Origin: Flaccisagitta enflata
Lineage: Eukaryota; Chaetognatha; Sagittoidea; Aphragmophora
Assembly: GCA_965153355.1 (NCBI GenBank)
Contig: OZ231127.1
Coordinates: 29,450,001 to 29,514,000 of the forward strand
Reading direction: 5' to 3'
Length of the DNA stretch: 64,000 nucleotides
The notes under the pieces are model-generated. The model worked only from the letters and a program-made list of their open reading frames with translations, did not search any database and had not been told where the DNA came from. How positions within the stretch are numbered: position 1 is the stretch's first letter; each line of letters begins with the position of its first letter. Of this stretch, positions 1 to 28,788 are shown piece after piece. The position numbers and the translations under genes were made by a program.

Positions 1-1020
1 ACTGGGCCGGTTTGACTGGAAAAAGGATGAATGAAGGGATAGTTACAATTATACCAGGAAGGTCACTTATCGGTAGAAGTCTGACCCCAATCATGCGTTA
101 GAGTGAAACAGTTGGCGACAGTCTTCAAGTTTTTGTCATAATTTGGAGAAAAAATTTGGTTTTCCATTTTCTTGTGTAAAAGTTGTGTCTCTGAATAGTT
201 CAATTAGGACCTTGAATGAAATTGAAAGGGTATGATGCATGATGGAAAGTGATCAGAAATAGAGTAGGCAGAGCTTATGATTTTTTCCCATGGCGATAGC
301 TGCCATTATTGTTACAAATACAGTAACACAATACAAATTTCTTTTAAAAGACGTCCTTTTGAATGGTTGATTTAGCCTCATACTATCTAGAACATATGTT
401 TGTCGGCAAGCGTTATGGGACATATCTCTACTTGAAATAAGAAATTTATATAAAAATTGGTGAGCTTCTTAAACTACATCGATTTTCTGAGCAAATGCCA
501 CCAACCGCGTTCTTCTATCTCAATTCGTTTAGAAATGATAAGTAAAACAAGATTGTTACTCCAAATGCAAAATGGCAGAAAAATCATTTCCTTCCAGTTA
601 CGACACTTGGCAAAACTTTATTTTTCAGCCATTTTAGGATTTTTTGTTCTGCTTAAGTGATGCCAAAGGGTAGTCATGTCATGTCTTCCCTCCCTCAAAA
701 CCTGGTCTCTTGTCAGCTACTCTTATGGAGACAGCTACAAAGAAGGGAGCACAGATCATTGAGCATGGGCTGAAAAAATCAGCTCTCAAGTTGTAAAGGA
801 AGATCGTGTCATTCTAGTTCAAAATACCTCTACAAAAGCGTTTCAGTTCAATAAATGAAATACATTGATGTCCACAAGACTCAGAGCAAGGCTCACATAT
901 GTCTCATTGATGTTTTATGAATGATTTGATGGATATAGAACCTGATTGTAATCTTGCCGACAAACTTTTGTTCTAGATAGTAGACTCCTTTTGAAAACTT
1001 ACACTATTAGAACGTCCCTC
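1..1020. repeat. Fold-back repeat, arms 381-410 and 953-982
   Basis: TACTATCTAGAACA at 381 returns inverted at the end of the right arm, followed by TTTGTCGGCAAG inverted; about 27 of 30 positions pair. Related single arms occur near 23660 and 24066. No gene seen in this kilobase. Confidence 0.6.
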
Positions 1021-1026
1021 AAGTTC

Positions 1027-1259
1027 TTTTTAGTTGCGGACACGCAACTCTATAAGAGGCTTTGTCCGTCCATCCGTCCGTCCGTCCGTCCATCCGTCCA
1101 TCCGTCCGTCCGTCCGTCCGTCCGTCCGTCCGTCCGTCCGTCCGTCACGCTCGAGTTGTCACGCTCGAGTTATCACGCTCGAGTTGAAAAGTGGGAAAAC
1201 GCGCATTTCCGCCCCTGTCCACCCGTCCGCAACTGGTGGCCGTGTATCCGGCCTTTTTT
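1027..1259 (+). mobile_element. Family A element, TTGC/GGAC subfamily, copy A1
   Basis: Arms AGTTGCGGAC 1032-1041, ACGCAACT 1042-1049 and distal GTCCGCAACT 1225-1234, with a (CCGT)n array at about 1063-1145 between. Ends in GTGTATCCGGCC. Confidence 0.8.
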
Positions 1260-1482
1260 CATTTGGCGCCGGCCTGGTATTTCTATCTTTTTTCGTTTGG
1301 AAAAAGGAAATCGCATTCGTTTAAATAAAAACATTTCCAAATTTGCTGTTGCAGTCCCACAGAAAAAGAGGCATTTTGCAAGAAGGTCATTCCCTTTGTC
1401 AGGCTGTATTTTCTAAATCGTTTGAGATACAGACCTGGGATTGGTCTAGAATAAACTATCTATGGAAAATTGTCAAGATCAC

Positions 1483-1679
1483 TTTTTAGTCGCGTGCTAC
1501 GCGACTCTACACCCCGCTTTGTCGGTCCGTCCGTCCGTCGGTCCGTCCGTCACACTTTACTTTTTTGGCGTTCATAGGGTTTTTGGCTGTACCGCTCCTG
1601 CCCAAATGCTCCACTGACCTCAAATATGGCCCCTGCCCACACGCACGCGACTGGGGTAGCCGTGTATCCGGCCTTGTTC
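1483..1679 (+). mobile_element. Family A element, GTGC subfamily, copy A2
   Basis: Arms AGTCGCGTGC 1488-1497, ACGCGACT 1499-1506, distal GCACGCGACT 1643-1652; CGGT/CCGT array, then the conserved CTCAAATATGGCCCCTGCCC block and GTGTATCCGGCCTTGTT end. Confidence 0.85.
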
Positions 1680-1732
1680 AGATAAATGTTCAAATTATTT
1701 CATATGTATAAATTTTCAACTCATACAGCGTC

Positions 1733-1929
1733 TTTTTTTTAGTCGCGTGCTACGTGACTGTACACCCTGCTTTGTCGGTCCGTCGGTCCGTCGGTCCGTC
1801 ACACTTTACTTTTTCGTCTTCTATGGGTTTTTTGGCCTTGCAGCTCCTGCCCAAATGCTCCACTGACTTCAATTATGGCCCCTGCCCACCTGCACGCGAC
1901 TAGGGTAGCCGTGTATCCGGTCTTGTTTT
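1733..1929 (+). mobile_element. Family A element, GTGC subfamily, copy A3
   Basis: Arms AGTCGCGTGC 1741-1750 and GCACGCGACT 1892-1901; the adjacent arm reads ACGTGACT, one mismatch. Lies in tandem with A2, 50 bases apart. Confidence 0.8.
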
Positions 1930-1996
1930 AATTCATCTAGTATTCCCACCTTAACGTGGAGTAGGTATTTTTTTATTGCCATTTGCGAAATACTTA

Positions 1997-2332
1997 CCGT
2001 ATTTCCTCTAATTAGCGCCCGGGGCGCTTACAAAATTGAGAAATGACATAGCCTGTTTTACCTCCTAATTAGCGCCCCCTGTAGCATGTCAGACAATAAA
2101 TACAGTACTGAAAATATATTAAAACACAAGATGTTGAATAGGAAATGATAAAAAAAAGTGTGATTTCAACAAAAAAAAACTACTTAGGAAGTTAGAATGA
2201 TAAATAACATAGTGAAAAAACTTTGTTTTTGACAATTTTAATTGAAAAAAAATAATAAACTAAAAATCTTTTTTCTTAAAAGAGGGGGGGGGGCGCTAAT
2301 TAGAGGAGGGGCGCTAATTAGAGGAAACACGG
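1997..2332. mobile_element. TA-flanked inverted-repeat element (MITE-like)
   Basis: Begins CCGTATTTCCTCTAATTAGC and ends with its inverted copy (GAGGAAACACGG), flanked by TA on both sides. Each arm holds CCTCTAATTAGCGCC twice. No coding capacity. Confidence 0.75.
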
Positions 2333-2585
2333 TATTATAATGATAGGCATTCGTCATTCTCTCATATCGGTCAGAACCACGCTAACTGTCATTTTGATTG
2401 ATTTTTGATTCTTCCATAAGGGGCAATTGTAAATTATAGCATTAATCGAGGAATCAATTACAGTATTCAATGACAAGGTAACGAACAAATGTAACACGAA
2501 ATTAAAAATTGAACATGCCATTAAATATTATAATGTAAAAGTTCTTTCTAATCATAGTCTGGCTGATATACCAGCTTTCTCAACA

Positions 2586-2810
<225 letters not shown>

Positions 2811-3362
2811 GATAGGGAACAAAAAGAAACGATGGAATGTAAAGAAAAATGCATTGACGCATAACTAAAATCAGAGAAAATTGGCAAGATTAACAACATC
2901 GGCCCTCTATGAATACTCAATGGCCTTCTATTAGTACCCTAACGCTAGCTGAATAGATAGTCTAACTGATTGATTGACCAATGGATAAGGTCGAAAAAAA
3001 GGCTGAACAGAGAGGACCCTTCTCCCTGATCCATGCTAACCGCTTACACTATAACAAGGCCAACACCTTAAAGTCGCGTGCGGTTGTTAAGACCATAAGA
3101 CCAAAAAACTAAATGACTAAACGACTAAAAGACCAAGAGACTAAATGTAAATTGACTTAAAACAACTTTTAAATAACTTAAAATGACTTGAACTGACTTA
3201 AAATGACGTAAAAAGACGGAAAAAAGCTAAGCTTTACCAACAGACAGACCGACAGAAAGACCGACAGACAGACAGACGGACAGAGCGGTTCATAGAGTCA
3301 CCATCATTACCACCACCACCACTATCACCACCGTTGCCTAGACATCAGGACCGAATGTCGAC

Positions 3363-3404
3363 TATATATCGGGCGCCGGGCGGGAGATCCGACTATTGAC
3401 GTCA
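3363..3404 (+). promoter_or_regulatory. Candidate core promoter and CRE of gene 1
   Basis: A TATATAT box at 3363-3369 lies about 235 bases before the chosen ATG, and a perfect palindromic CRE (TGACGTCA) occupies 3397-3404, where transcription start would be expected. Function is inferred from motif and position only. Confidence 0.3.
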
Positions 3405-3599
3405 AAAGAGAAAGAGAAATATATCAACCCAACCAGCGAGTGTTTTTATTTCCTGATCCACCAAAGTCGGTCGTTAAAGACAAGGTGCATTTCTCAAGTT
3501 TGAATTCTGATACGCGCAGCGACACTGAAGAAGCGGGAGAAAAGCTAATGATCAATGATCATTGATCATTTAAAAGTCAAAAAAAAAAAAAAAAAGACC

Positions 3600-20499
<16,900 letters not shown>

Positions 20500-20836
20500 T
20501 CCTCATCTTTGAAAAAAAAAACATGATGACTGCAGTAAGGAGAGGAAAAAGCCACTTAGTTGCTGCTTTAGGCGCATAAAAATGATCGTTAATGAAAAAT
20601 GTTTTAATAACTAAGCGGGTTACCCTTTCTCAGTAATGGGCACTAGTACAGTCAACTATCTTAAGAAGAAAAGGAGTACTGCTGAGAAATGAAAAATGGA
20701 TTCTTAAATTAGTTCAAAGTTATTATTCTCATTAGTTTGAAAAAGATCATCTGATTGAACAAAAAATGTTGCTTTGATTTGTTGTAACAGATACCATGAA
20801 ACTCAATGAGCACAATGCATGAAAAGGCAACAAGCG

Positions 20837-20925
20837 ATTTTTAGTTGCGGACGCGTGACTCTAGAGCTTGCTGGTTCGATTGATCGGTTGGTCGGTTGGT
20901 CAGTCGGTTGATTGGTAACCAAAGC
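20837..20925 (+). mobile_element. Family A fragment, copy A6
   Basis: TTTTTAGTTGCGGACGCGTGACTCTA followed by a CGGT/TGGT array; the distal half is missing. Between 20500 and 21480 no other gene is seen. Confidence 0.6.
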
Positions 20926-21480
20926 AGTCTTTTCAGATATTCATTCCTAAAAATTGATAATCGGATGGCAAAAAAGTAGATGTTGAAAAGTGGGTCGTTT
21001 TTTGGCGGAATATCCTTAATAAAACAAATATGGTAAATCAAATTAAATGAGAAAAATCTCAATTCGGCGCAACTGAAAGAAAATATGAGAATATTGTTGC
21101 ATTGCATAATTGCGCCAGCGATAATGATAAAAGCTATGTGTAAACCAAATGCCCCTCAGCTTCTCATGATGTCTGTTTCTGTAATCGTTTTATATCCCGC
21201 TATTGCTTCAATTTGATTTCATACGAAAATTTTATCTCTGTATATAGCAAATCGAAATTCGGAATCTTTGGTTATGACAAACTAATGAATTATCAATTGT
21301 TACGCTGGATACTTGCTAGAAACTGTGTGATTACGCATCATTTGTACAGAAATATATCTAAAATGGAACAAGAGCGGCAGTTATTTGGATATATTTTCTT
21401 TAGTTAGTAAAACGCAAGGCTAGCAGAAGTAACGCATGCGACTATTTGGCCCGCTATCATTTGTGTGGCATGGTAGTGAA

Positions 21481-21483
<3 letters not shown>

Positions 21484-21540
<57 letters not shown>
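21484..21540 (+). repeat. (CT)n microsatellite
   Basis: About 28 CT units at the left edge of a family D copy. Confidence 0.95.
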
Positions 21541-21543
<3 letters not shown>

Positions 21544-22440
21544 ACCTCTCAGACCTCAAATCTGCTCTCAACCCTGACCTCATATTAGCTCTCTTAAGAG
21601 TTACTAAGTCAGCCTCATATCTGCCTTCCAAGCAATGAAATAAGCCCTCTAAGTCCTGAATGAGCTCACAGAGGCCTCAAATGTTCTCTCTCAGGATGTC
21701 TGGAAATTCATCCTTGTGTCATGTAAGACAGCGGTCCGTTGGGGCTGCTGCCCTGCTCTAAATCTACTTCCTCAGCTGATCACTCCAAGCAGGGCATTGA
21801 GTAACACCCTGTGCAGGAAATTTGGCACAAACGTATTGACACAAAACGATATTTCTAGATGGCCCAGTGAGTTGAAATTTGAAACATAACCTCCTGACTA
21901 GCTCTACTGGATGTAAGAATGCGCCGTTGATCAGTCATGCGACCACTCTCTGCCATAGAAAGCTTCAAACTAGAAATGCGGTGTTAGATTTTGATGGGTT
22001 TTTACCAGCAAAATTTGGTGAAGGGAAACACTTATACTTGAGGCCATTTTAGAACTACTGGGGTGGTCTGAAGCAAGCAGTGTATGCAGGGGGTTACTAA
22101 GTTGAGTCCCTCAAAGCTGTGCAGCACCGGATCCACGCCAAAATCTGCAAAATTGACTGACAAGTTATCATCTATCTTTTTGCTTGATCAAAGACAAAAT
22201 CGTCAAATCTGCGGCTTATAGACCCTATTTGACATTCAAATAAATTGATATTTACTGCTTTTTGACTCTTACGTATTTATAGTAACAATATTTTTGCATT
22301 CCAGCCATATTTTGGACAGATTTTATCTATTTTGAACAGTTATCAATTGTTTTATTGGACTTGTGCCAAATTTCCTGCTCATGGTGTTACCACCGACCAT
22401 GCGCGATCCTCGGATGACTAGTTATGCTTCTGTGTTTTTC
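21541..22440. mobile_element. Family D right half, interrupted by a TA-flanked element
   Basis: Minisatellite to about 21690, GGATGTCTGGAAATTCATCC, GGGGCTGCTGCCCTGCT, GCAGGGCATTGAG, then after the insertion CGACCATGCGCGATCCTCGGATGACTAG. Confidence 0.8.
21804..22387. mobile_element. TA-flanked inverted-repeat element, 584 bp, nested in family D
   Basis: 27-bp terminal inverted repeats starting ACACC and ending GGAAATTTGGCACAA differ at two positions. TA at 21802-21803 and 22388-22389. The D sequence GGGTACCGCTGACC, intact at 9270, is split exactly at its TA. Confidence 0.85.
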
Positions 22441-22657
22441 CGTCTAATTTTGTGAGAGCTGTTAGATTAGGTAATCAATTGAAGTGATGTTTGTTTGACG
22501 TGACAAATTAACGCTGTGAGCCTGTGTTAGAGAACATCCAGAATAACAAGAAAGAGCACACTTCTAGTTTCTAGTGGACCAACGAATGACGTTCTCGCCT
22601 GCGAAAGATTCCTCATATGAGAAAGAACATAAAGAACTGCCTGGATGCACTAAACTG

Positions 22658-22810
22658 ATTTTTATTTGCGTGCACAAGACTCTGCAACCCGCTATTACGG
22701 TCGGTTGGTTGATCGCCGTCTGCTTTTTTGAAGCTTACAAGCGGATTTTGCAATACTGCTCCTGCCCATTGATTCTATCACTGCCCGTGCTCACTAGCAC
22801 GCCGTTTTGA
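22658..22810 (+). mobile_element. Family A element, decayed, copy A7
   Basis: TTTTTATTTGCGTGCACAAGACTC, short CGGTTGGT array, GCTCCTGCCC block, CTAGCACGCC end. The rest of 22440-23016 shows no gene. Confidence 0.55.
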
Positions 22811-23016
22811 TTAGAGAAAAATTAGTTTTAAGTAAGGAAGATCTTTTACTGCTACTTATTGCTAGCAGCTGAAAAATTTCTGCTAGCAGAGCATTTCAAA
22901 ATCAGCGCGAGTAGCTCTGCTTGCAGATTGCCTGCTCATTCAAATTTCCACTACTAGCCACTGAGGATTCAGCCTTGAGTGCCTTCCTCATGCAAACAAC
23001 ACTCATAGCTATATTA

Positions 23017-23584
23017 CAGGGTGATCAATCTCGACTGGCAAAAAGTATTAAGCTTTTACTCTTATATGCATCATCTCACAAATTTACAATCATTTGTCTC
23101 TTGAAGTACTATGTTTGATGTTTTTTGTGTTCAAATTTTATAGATCTAAGATGAATATTTTGCCTACAGCATCAATTTGAAGATTAACAAATATTCACTA
23201 TTGTACATTAATAGATTTTGTTTTTCTGACTATAATTTTTTATTTAATTATTGTTTTCCTTTAATAGACTCAACTTTTGATGTCAGATTGGTGTCAAATC
23301 AAGCATGATTTAAATCTTTGCCATTTAAGACCACTTTTCCATCAGTGGGAGCATGTCAAAGAAAAATTGTATTGAATAAAAAGAGTTTATTGACTAGCAG
23401 GTGAAATTACTTGTTCTACTTCAAATTGATGTTGTGGGCAAACTATTCATCTCAGATTATTGAAATTTGGACAGAAAAAATATCAAACATAGTACTTCGA
23501 GAAACAAATGATTCCAAATTAGTAAAATGATGCATTAAAGAGTAAAAGCTCAATACTTTTTGCCAGTTGAGATTGATCACCCTG
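23017..23584. mobile_element. TA-flanked fold-back element, CAGGGTGATC family, copy 2
   Basis: Begins CAGGGTGATCAATCTCGACT and ends with the exact inverse; TA at 23015-23016 and 23585-23586. The following internal motif AAAGTATTAAGCTTTT is shared with the element at 6064. Confidence 0.85.
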
Positions 23585-24330
23585 TACCAACTAACCAACC
23601 AACCAACCATCCAACAAACCATAATGGTGAGTTATAGAGATTTGTGCACGCAACTAAATGAAGGTGACAAACTTTTGCACTAGATAGTGTATGGTCAGAC
23701 AAATCCGTGCCTTGCTTAGATGGTTTGTGATCAAAGTTGAGGAAAAAAACAGGGCATTGTCAGTGTTGGTTTGTTGGATGGTTGGTTGTTTGGTTGGTTA
23801 GTTGGTAAAATAGCTATAAGTGTTGTTTGCATTACAGCTCCTGCCACAATGCTTGGTTAGCCTTTTTTATAATTGCTCCTTCCCACCCTCAAGCAATTTT
23901 GGTAGTTATGTATCCAGCTTTAGTTTTTGTTTGTTTAAGATTTTGTTACTAGAAGTGCTTAAAAATATACATTTAGTACGTGAAAAAAAACTATATCTTT
24001 TCAAATTTTGATTGATTTTTTATTGATTAAAACTATTTTGATGCAACCATCTCAAAAGAGGAAAGGTGACAAACTTATGAGCTAGGTGGTACTATCTTTG
24101 GGCTGCCATCTTAAGTCTTTTTCCTCATTTCCTCATTTCCTAGCATATCGCGTCAACGACATGGTGAATGATAAAAGGACTCATGCTTGAAAAATTAAGA
24201 TAAGTTGTGATCCAAATCCCTCGTCAATCGGAAACTTTTTGCTGTTTGATAAACTTACCAACCAACCACTCACCCACTAAGACAAACAGACTGACTTATC
24301 AGATTCTTGCGACGCGTGCAAGAGGCCAGA
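23585..24330. repeat. Decayed family A fragments
   Basis: CCAA array with GTGCACGCAACTAAA (23590-23656), GGTTGGTTGG with GCTCCTGCC and GTATCCAGC (23770-23925), and a CCAACCACTC array (24257-24300). No gene. Confidence 0.5.
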
Positions 24331-24492
24331 AATATTCATCTTGTCCCTCAAAACTAAATTGTTTACTAGGAGTAATTCAATTACGTATATCTCTGCTCGA
24401 TCTGCGGCAACTCCGGGAAAAAAGAATAAATTCAGTAAAATCTTAAAGAAACAGAAATGGTGACAACCACGATAAATGTTTGAACGTTCAAA

Positions 24493-24556
24493 ATGAATCA
24501 CCAAATTCGCTTTTTTGTAATCATTTGTATTGGACTAGCTGCTGCATGTTCCAAAG
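24493..24556 (+). CDS. Gene 2 exon 1: signal peptide
   Basis: Sixty-four bases: 21 codons plus one base. Short polar start, hydrophobic core FFVIICIGLAAA, then Cys-Ser-Lys, so cleavage near Ala-Ala-Ala/Cys is likely. Donor AAAG|GTAATT. Two short upstream ORFs precede it: 24458-24484, and 24477-24497, whose TGA overlaps the main ATG (ATGA). Confidence 0.75.
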
Positions 24557-27500
24557 GTAATTCTCAGTAGACCCAATTGGGAAAAACTGCACTTACATGT
24601 ACTAGTTGCTACTAAACAAGGCCGGATATACGGCTGCCCGAGTCGCGTGCGGGGCAGGGGCCATATTTGAGGTGACTGGTCCATTTGGGTAGGAGCAGTG
24701 AGGTCAAAGAATGAAAACCATAAGAAAAGTTAAAAAAAAAAGTAAAAAAAAAGAAAAATGTGATGGACCGACTGACTGACCAAACAACCGACCGACCAAC
24801 GGACAAAGCGGGGTGTAGAGTCGCGTAGCACGCGACTAAAAACCACGAATAACAGACACATTTTGATATCTTTTTCGGTGGAAATTATCCCCAAGCTTGC
24901 ATCAGAATTTCTTCGTTGACGCCTTCTGAAACGTCATCGTTTCCCTCTTTTGTTGATCTGTTGGTTCGTTTGTCCCTCCATTGGTCTATTCAAACAGTTT
25001 TAAAAACACGCGTCTCTGCTTTTGCCCATCTTTCCGCGACTGATATTGTATCCCCGGGTACTTGTTTTCAGCTCCAACACAATGCACAGAGAAACAGTTC
25101 AATTGTGGAGGCAATTCTCTGTCTTGCGTCGCAAAAGAGAAAAGATGCGACGGAGTCGTCCATTGCCAAAGCGGGGAAGATGAAGTCAACTGTCCACTTC
25201 ATAACGACAAATTCCATCTTCGCGGGACAAATTGTAAGTGGATTTTTATAGGTTAAGGGGTTGGTTGATCGGGATGTTATAGTGGATGTATTCTTCTTTT
25301 TAGTTGCGGACACGCAACTCTATAAGAGGCTTTGTCCGTCCGTCCGTCCGTCCGTCCGTCCGTCCGTCCGTCCGTCCGTTCTTCCGTCCGTCCGTCCGTC
25401 CGTCCGTCCGTCCGTCCGTCAGCACGAGTCGAAATGTGGAAAAACAAGCGTTTTAGAACATTTCTAGTTGCGGACAGTTGCATTTCCGCCCCTGCCCACC
25501 CGTCCGCAACTGGTGGCCGTGTATCCGGCCTTATTTATTCTTTTTTTTTTTCGTCAAACCCGGTGAGTTTGCCTGACCTGGCCTAGACCCTTTGTGTTGG
25601 GGGATTGGCTATTAGGTGGGCTGAGATGTCAAACCCTATCAATTATTGGAACAAGGACAGTGATGCAAGTTCAATGCAAAAACATCGAAAGATCACAACC
25701 AAAACATCAACCTGATTGATGGACAACTTAAAAGTGACAACTTAAAAGTTTTAAAACCGCGTACATGTGTCAAAGAAAAAAGAGTCTATTCTTTTGATTT
25801 CACTTTTGTAGACGCAGCCGCAACTATGGGAATCATATTTTACGACGGACGTCCAATCTGCAGTAGGCGATGGAACGAAAGAAGCGCAAAAGTCTTCTGT
25901 CGGTCACTCCTGATGAGTTCTACCGAGAGCCAAGACATGATGGCAATTCCTCATTCTGGCATTTCCGCTACTTTTAACTCTCAAAGTGTCAGAAACCTGC
26001 ATTTCTTCAACATTGACTTTGAATGCGAAGGAGAAGAAGCGAGTCTTGGCCAATGCCAACATCGAGTCAACGCCGCTCCTTGCCAATCCGATCATCTAAA
26101 CGGCGTCACTTGTTTATCTATAAAAGTGAAACTAAAAAATGCCAAGAATGAATTCCAAGGCCAAATTCACGTCGGTGGGTTTCCTGTCTGCGCCGGAAGT
26201 CAATGGATGGAAGAAGAAACTTCAGATATGATCTGCGATCATTTGTTTGGATTTGGCGCACAAAGTATGAAGACTGAATTCAAAACAGTAAGAATGGATC
26301 CTGCCTCGATGGCCGTCGATCTCGATTGTCGAGGTGGTGACAAACGGTATTCTGAATGCCAAATCAGCGTCCATCAAACGGCATCATGCCGAGTTCCTTC
26401 TATAGTTTGCACGCCTTGCAACGACAGCGTCATTGTTGAACGAGTCAAACGCATCGCGAAAGTCGCCAAATCAACAGAAAACTCCATCATGGACATGATG
26501 GTCGCCGTTGCAGATGAACGAGAAAAACTGAAGACCGAATGCAACGTCGAGTGCAAGATGAACGCGGGTCAGTTACGTCTCGGATGGGACAATTTGGAAA
26601 GGCGTGATGATCCGAGATGTTTACTCGATCTCTCATTCATCAAAATCAATCAAGAATATAACAATTCAGTCACAGAAGCTCAAGATCAATACCATCTAAA
26701 CACGAATTACCATTGGGCCAAGCTTTTGAAGCTTCTTCGAACAGATCAAGATCATGAAAAACGTTTGGAGATTGTGGAAGAAGTTTCCTACGCCCTGACA
26801 GATATGCAGACGGAATTTCTCAATTTGGTAGAATTTTGGTCTTTTATCGATGAAGATGATGCATATGATGGACAGCAGCTATCCTGGGATGAAGAGTCGA
26901 CGTCGGCGGCGTCTCATTTAAGTCACGTCGAGACAGAGGGAAAGAAACTGTGCCGAAAACTTGGTTGGCGATATCAGCACGATTGCAAGAGAAAAGTCGT
27001 GGGAGTTTGCGACACATTCCGATCTTATTTAGATCATATGAATGAAACGCGCCAGATGAAAATCAAGTCTCATGGGAAAATTGTATCCCAAGAAGCGATA
27101 AAAATACAGGCTGAACGCAAAAACTACATCGTGGAAAAGATGGGCAAATTGAAGGAAGATTTGAAGGCGAAACAAGAAGAAAACATCGTAAAAAGAATTA
27201 AGAGGCTGTACAGCGGCATGTACAATCGAGTGAGGAGAGAGACACGATTGAACTCGGCGTGCAACCTCTTTGAATATATGAACGGCGGTGAACGTCCCAG
27301 CGAATGTGTCAACGCCAATTCAAACTCGCTGCCTTCGTTTATGTCTGATACCTACGAGCAAGAAATGTGCGCCTCTAGACAGCTGAAGAAGAGGTCCGTT
27401 GTCATTCCCGCTTCGTTTCCAGCAGATGGCGAAGAGGTGGAGGAAGGAGTCATCAATTTGAAGGAATTTTTCATGGCCGGAAACTGGAGTGAATTTGTTA

Positions 27501-28300
27501 ATGCTGAATACATCCATGGAAAAACGACGTTTCAAATTCCAGACACGAATTGGCTGCTGAAACATGACTGGATCAAAGAAGAGGAAAAAGACAAAGGGCC
27601 ATTTTTCATACGTGAATTCATATTGATGCCTTTGCCCTTTTTGAGTGACAACGTGAAAATATGGACTAAGGAGAGTCCAGTTAAGGGAAAGATATACACG
27701 TCCAATTCTTTCCCCACCATCACGTTTGGTATCAATGACTGGAACGAGCGTTGGCCGAACCCGTATAACATTCCCCATTGCAACAAGACGCTGGACGGCT
27801 TTCATCGGAACAGGGCAAGCTCTCTTGGGAGCACCATCGTTCCAAGCGTTTTTGCTCCGTGGCACATCAGCCAGGTTATTAGAAAATATTCCCAAAATGT
27901 GGCCATGGCCGTTCCAGTACCTTCGAAAATTATGTATCTTCAAGCGAGAGTTCAAATTTGCTTTGGGCCAGTGAAATCATTCCCAAGACCAATACCCAAA
28001 CTTCGTGATAGCTTCGAATATGAATACTACCCAAGATTATCGATTGATAAGATTGATAGTAAATGCTGCAATCGTGAGCGGGGATCTTACTTCAACTACT
28101 GGAGCAAGGGTGAAGCGCAGTCATGTTCAACATGCCCAGAGGGTTCAAAACCACGTCTATATGGATACTACTGTGAACATTGTTTAGCTGGTATGGAACC
28201 ATCCGATGAACCCTTGGGATGTGTTCCTTGCAAGCCCGGGTTTGCCAAGTTAGCGGCTGGCATGCAAAATTGTCAGGCGTGTGAAGGCTCTGCTGACTAA
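24493..28300 (+). CDS. Gene 2: secreted LDLa/SRCR-like paralog of gene 1, 3 exons, 904 aa
   Basis: Coding exons are 24493-24556, 25072-25233 and 25812-28300; all junctions are GT-AG, phases 1 and 1, total 2715 nt (905 codons with stop). Exon 1 is a signal peptide (MNHQIRFFVIICIGLAAACS) instead of the signal anchor of gene 1. Exon 2 is an LDLa with all six cysteines. Exon 3 aligns with gene 1 exon 4 along its length: two SRCR-like modules, helical region, FMAGNWSEFVNAE block and CxxC tail. No classical SRCR exon fits in the 578-bp intron 2. The stop TAA falls where gene 1 has Asp; seven codons further a second stop lies where the gene 1 stop would be. Inferred to be a soluble extracellular recognition protein. 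Confidence 0.85.
24613..24842 (-). mobile_element. Family A element, GTGC subfamily, copy Ad
   Basis: Arms AGTCGCGTGC 24641-24650 and GCACGCGACT 24828-24837; GACCGACC-type array. Lies in gene 2 intron 1. Confidence 0.85.
25072..25233 (+). CDS. Gene 2 exon 2: LDL-receptor class A module
   Basis: Acceptor TTTTCAG|CT, donor AATT|GTAAGT. Cysteine order QC-EKQFNC-NSLSC-KRC-CDGVVHC-DEVNC gives the six-Cys LDLa pattern. Two of the usual calcium-ligand aspartates are His and Ser, so calcium affinity may be lower than in the LDL receptor. Confidence 0.85.
25297..25535 (+). mobile_element. Family A element, TTGC/GGAC subfamily, copy A8
   Basis: Arms AGTTGCGGAC 25302-25311, ACGCAACT 25312-25319, distal GTCCGCAACT 25502-25511, plus an extra AGTTGCGGAC at 25465-25474. 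Long CCGT array. Lies in gene 2 intron 2. Confidence 0.85.
25812..28300 (+). CDS. Gene 2 exon 3: SRCR-like modules and Cys-rich tail
   Basis: Begins after TTTTGTAG and completes a Tyr codon split with exon 2 (T|AC). Matches gene 1 exon 4 domain by domain; lacks the Pro/Tyr insert. Terminates at TAA 28298-28300, before a still readable stretch encoding Ser-Tyr-Gly-Lys-Thr-His-Cys and TAA at 28322-28324. Confidence 0.85.
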
Positions 28301-28608
28301 AGCTATGGAAAGACCCACTGCTAATCAATCAAATCTGATTTTGTCCTTTACTAAATCCCCATCTATCAATATTGCATGGGTTTTTCCTTTCGTGATTTGA
28401 ACAAATATCGATTGTAGACTGACGTGTGATGTCTCCATATCTTTCAGCTATTTCTGGGTTTATGCATGCGCATTGATGTAATCGATAATGGCCAAATGAT
28501 TATACCTAGATTCTTAGGTGCTGTTTTAACAATAGTCACGCGTTACTTTTTAAAATGTTTGCTAGTAAGCAGTAGAAGTCTCATGATGTGCCAGGTAGGT
28601 TTTAAATA

Positions 28609-28788
28609 CAGTTGAACCCCGCAAAAAGGGATGTCAAGGTACCAATAAATTTCATTTGTTTTTACCGGATTTCTATCATTGGCTATCATTGAACGAATTA
28701 AAAGAAAATAATCTTACAGGACCAATTTATTTTTTTGTTTTAGACGGGTTTCTATTACTTTCGAATCCGTCAAAGCGGGATGTAACTG
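28609..28788. mobile_element. TA-flanked MITE, 180 bp
   Basis: Ends CAGTTGAACCCCGC and GCGGGATGTAACTG, TA on both sides. Similar ends at 31768. The remainder of 28325-29190 shows no gene. Confidence 0.75.

Noticed and set aside
1034-1324. Frames with SVRPSVRPS or similar repeats (also 25261-25586, 40885-41124, 15 others)
   Set aside because: Translations of CCGT/CGGA tetranucleotide arrays in family A-D elements.
25904-27955. Minus-strand ORFs opposite gene 2 (for example 27320-27955, 211 aa) and opposite gene 1
   Set aside because: Antisense shadows of the coding exons.
28298-28300. Alternative nuclear code reading TAA as an amino acid
   Set aside because: The next gene-end stops and all other frames behave normally; one displaced stop is simpler.
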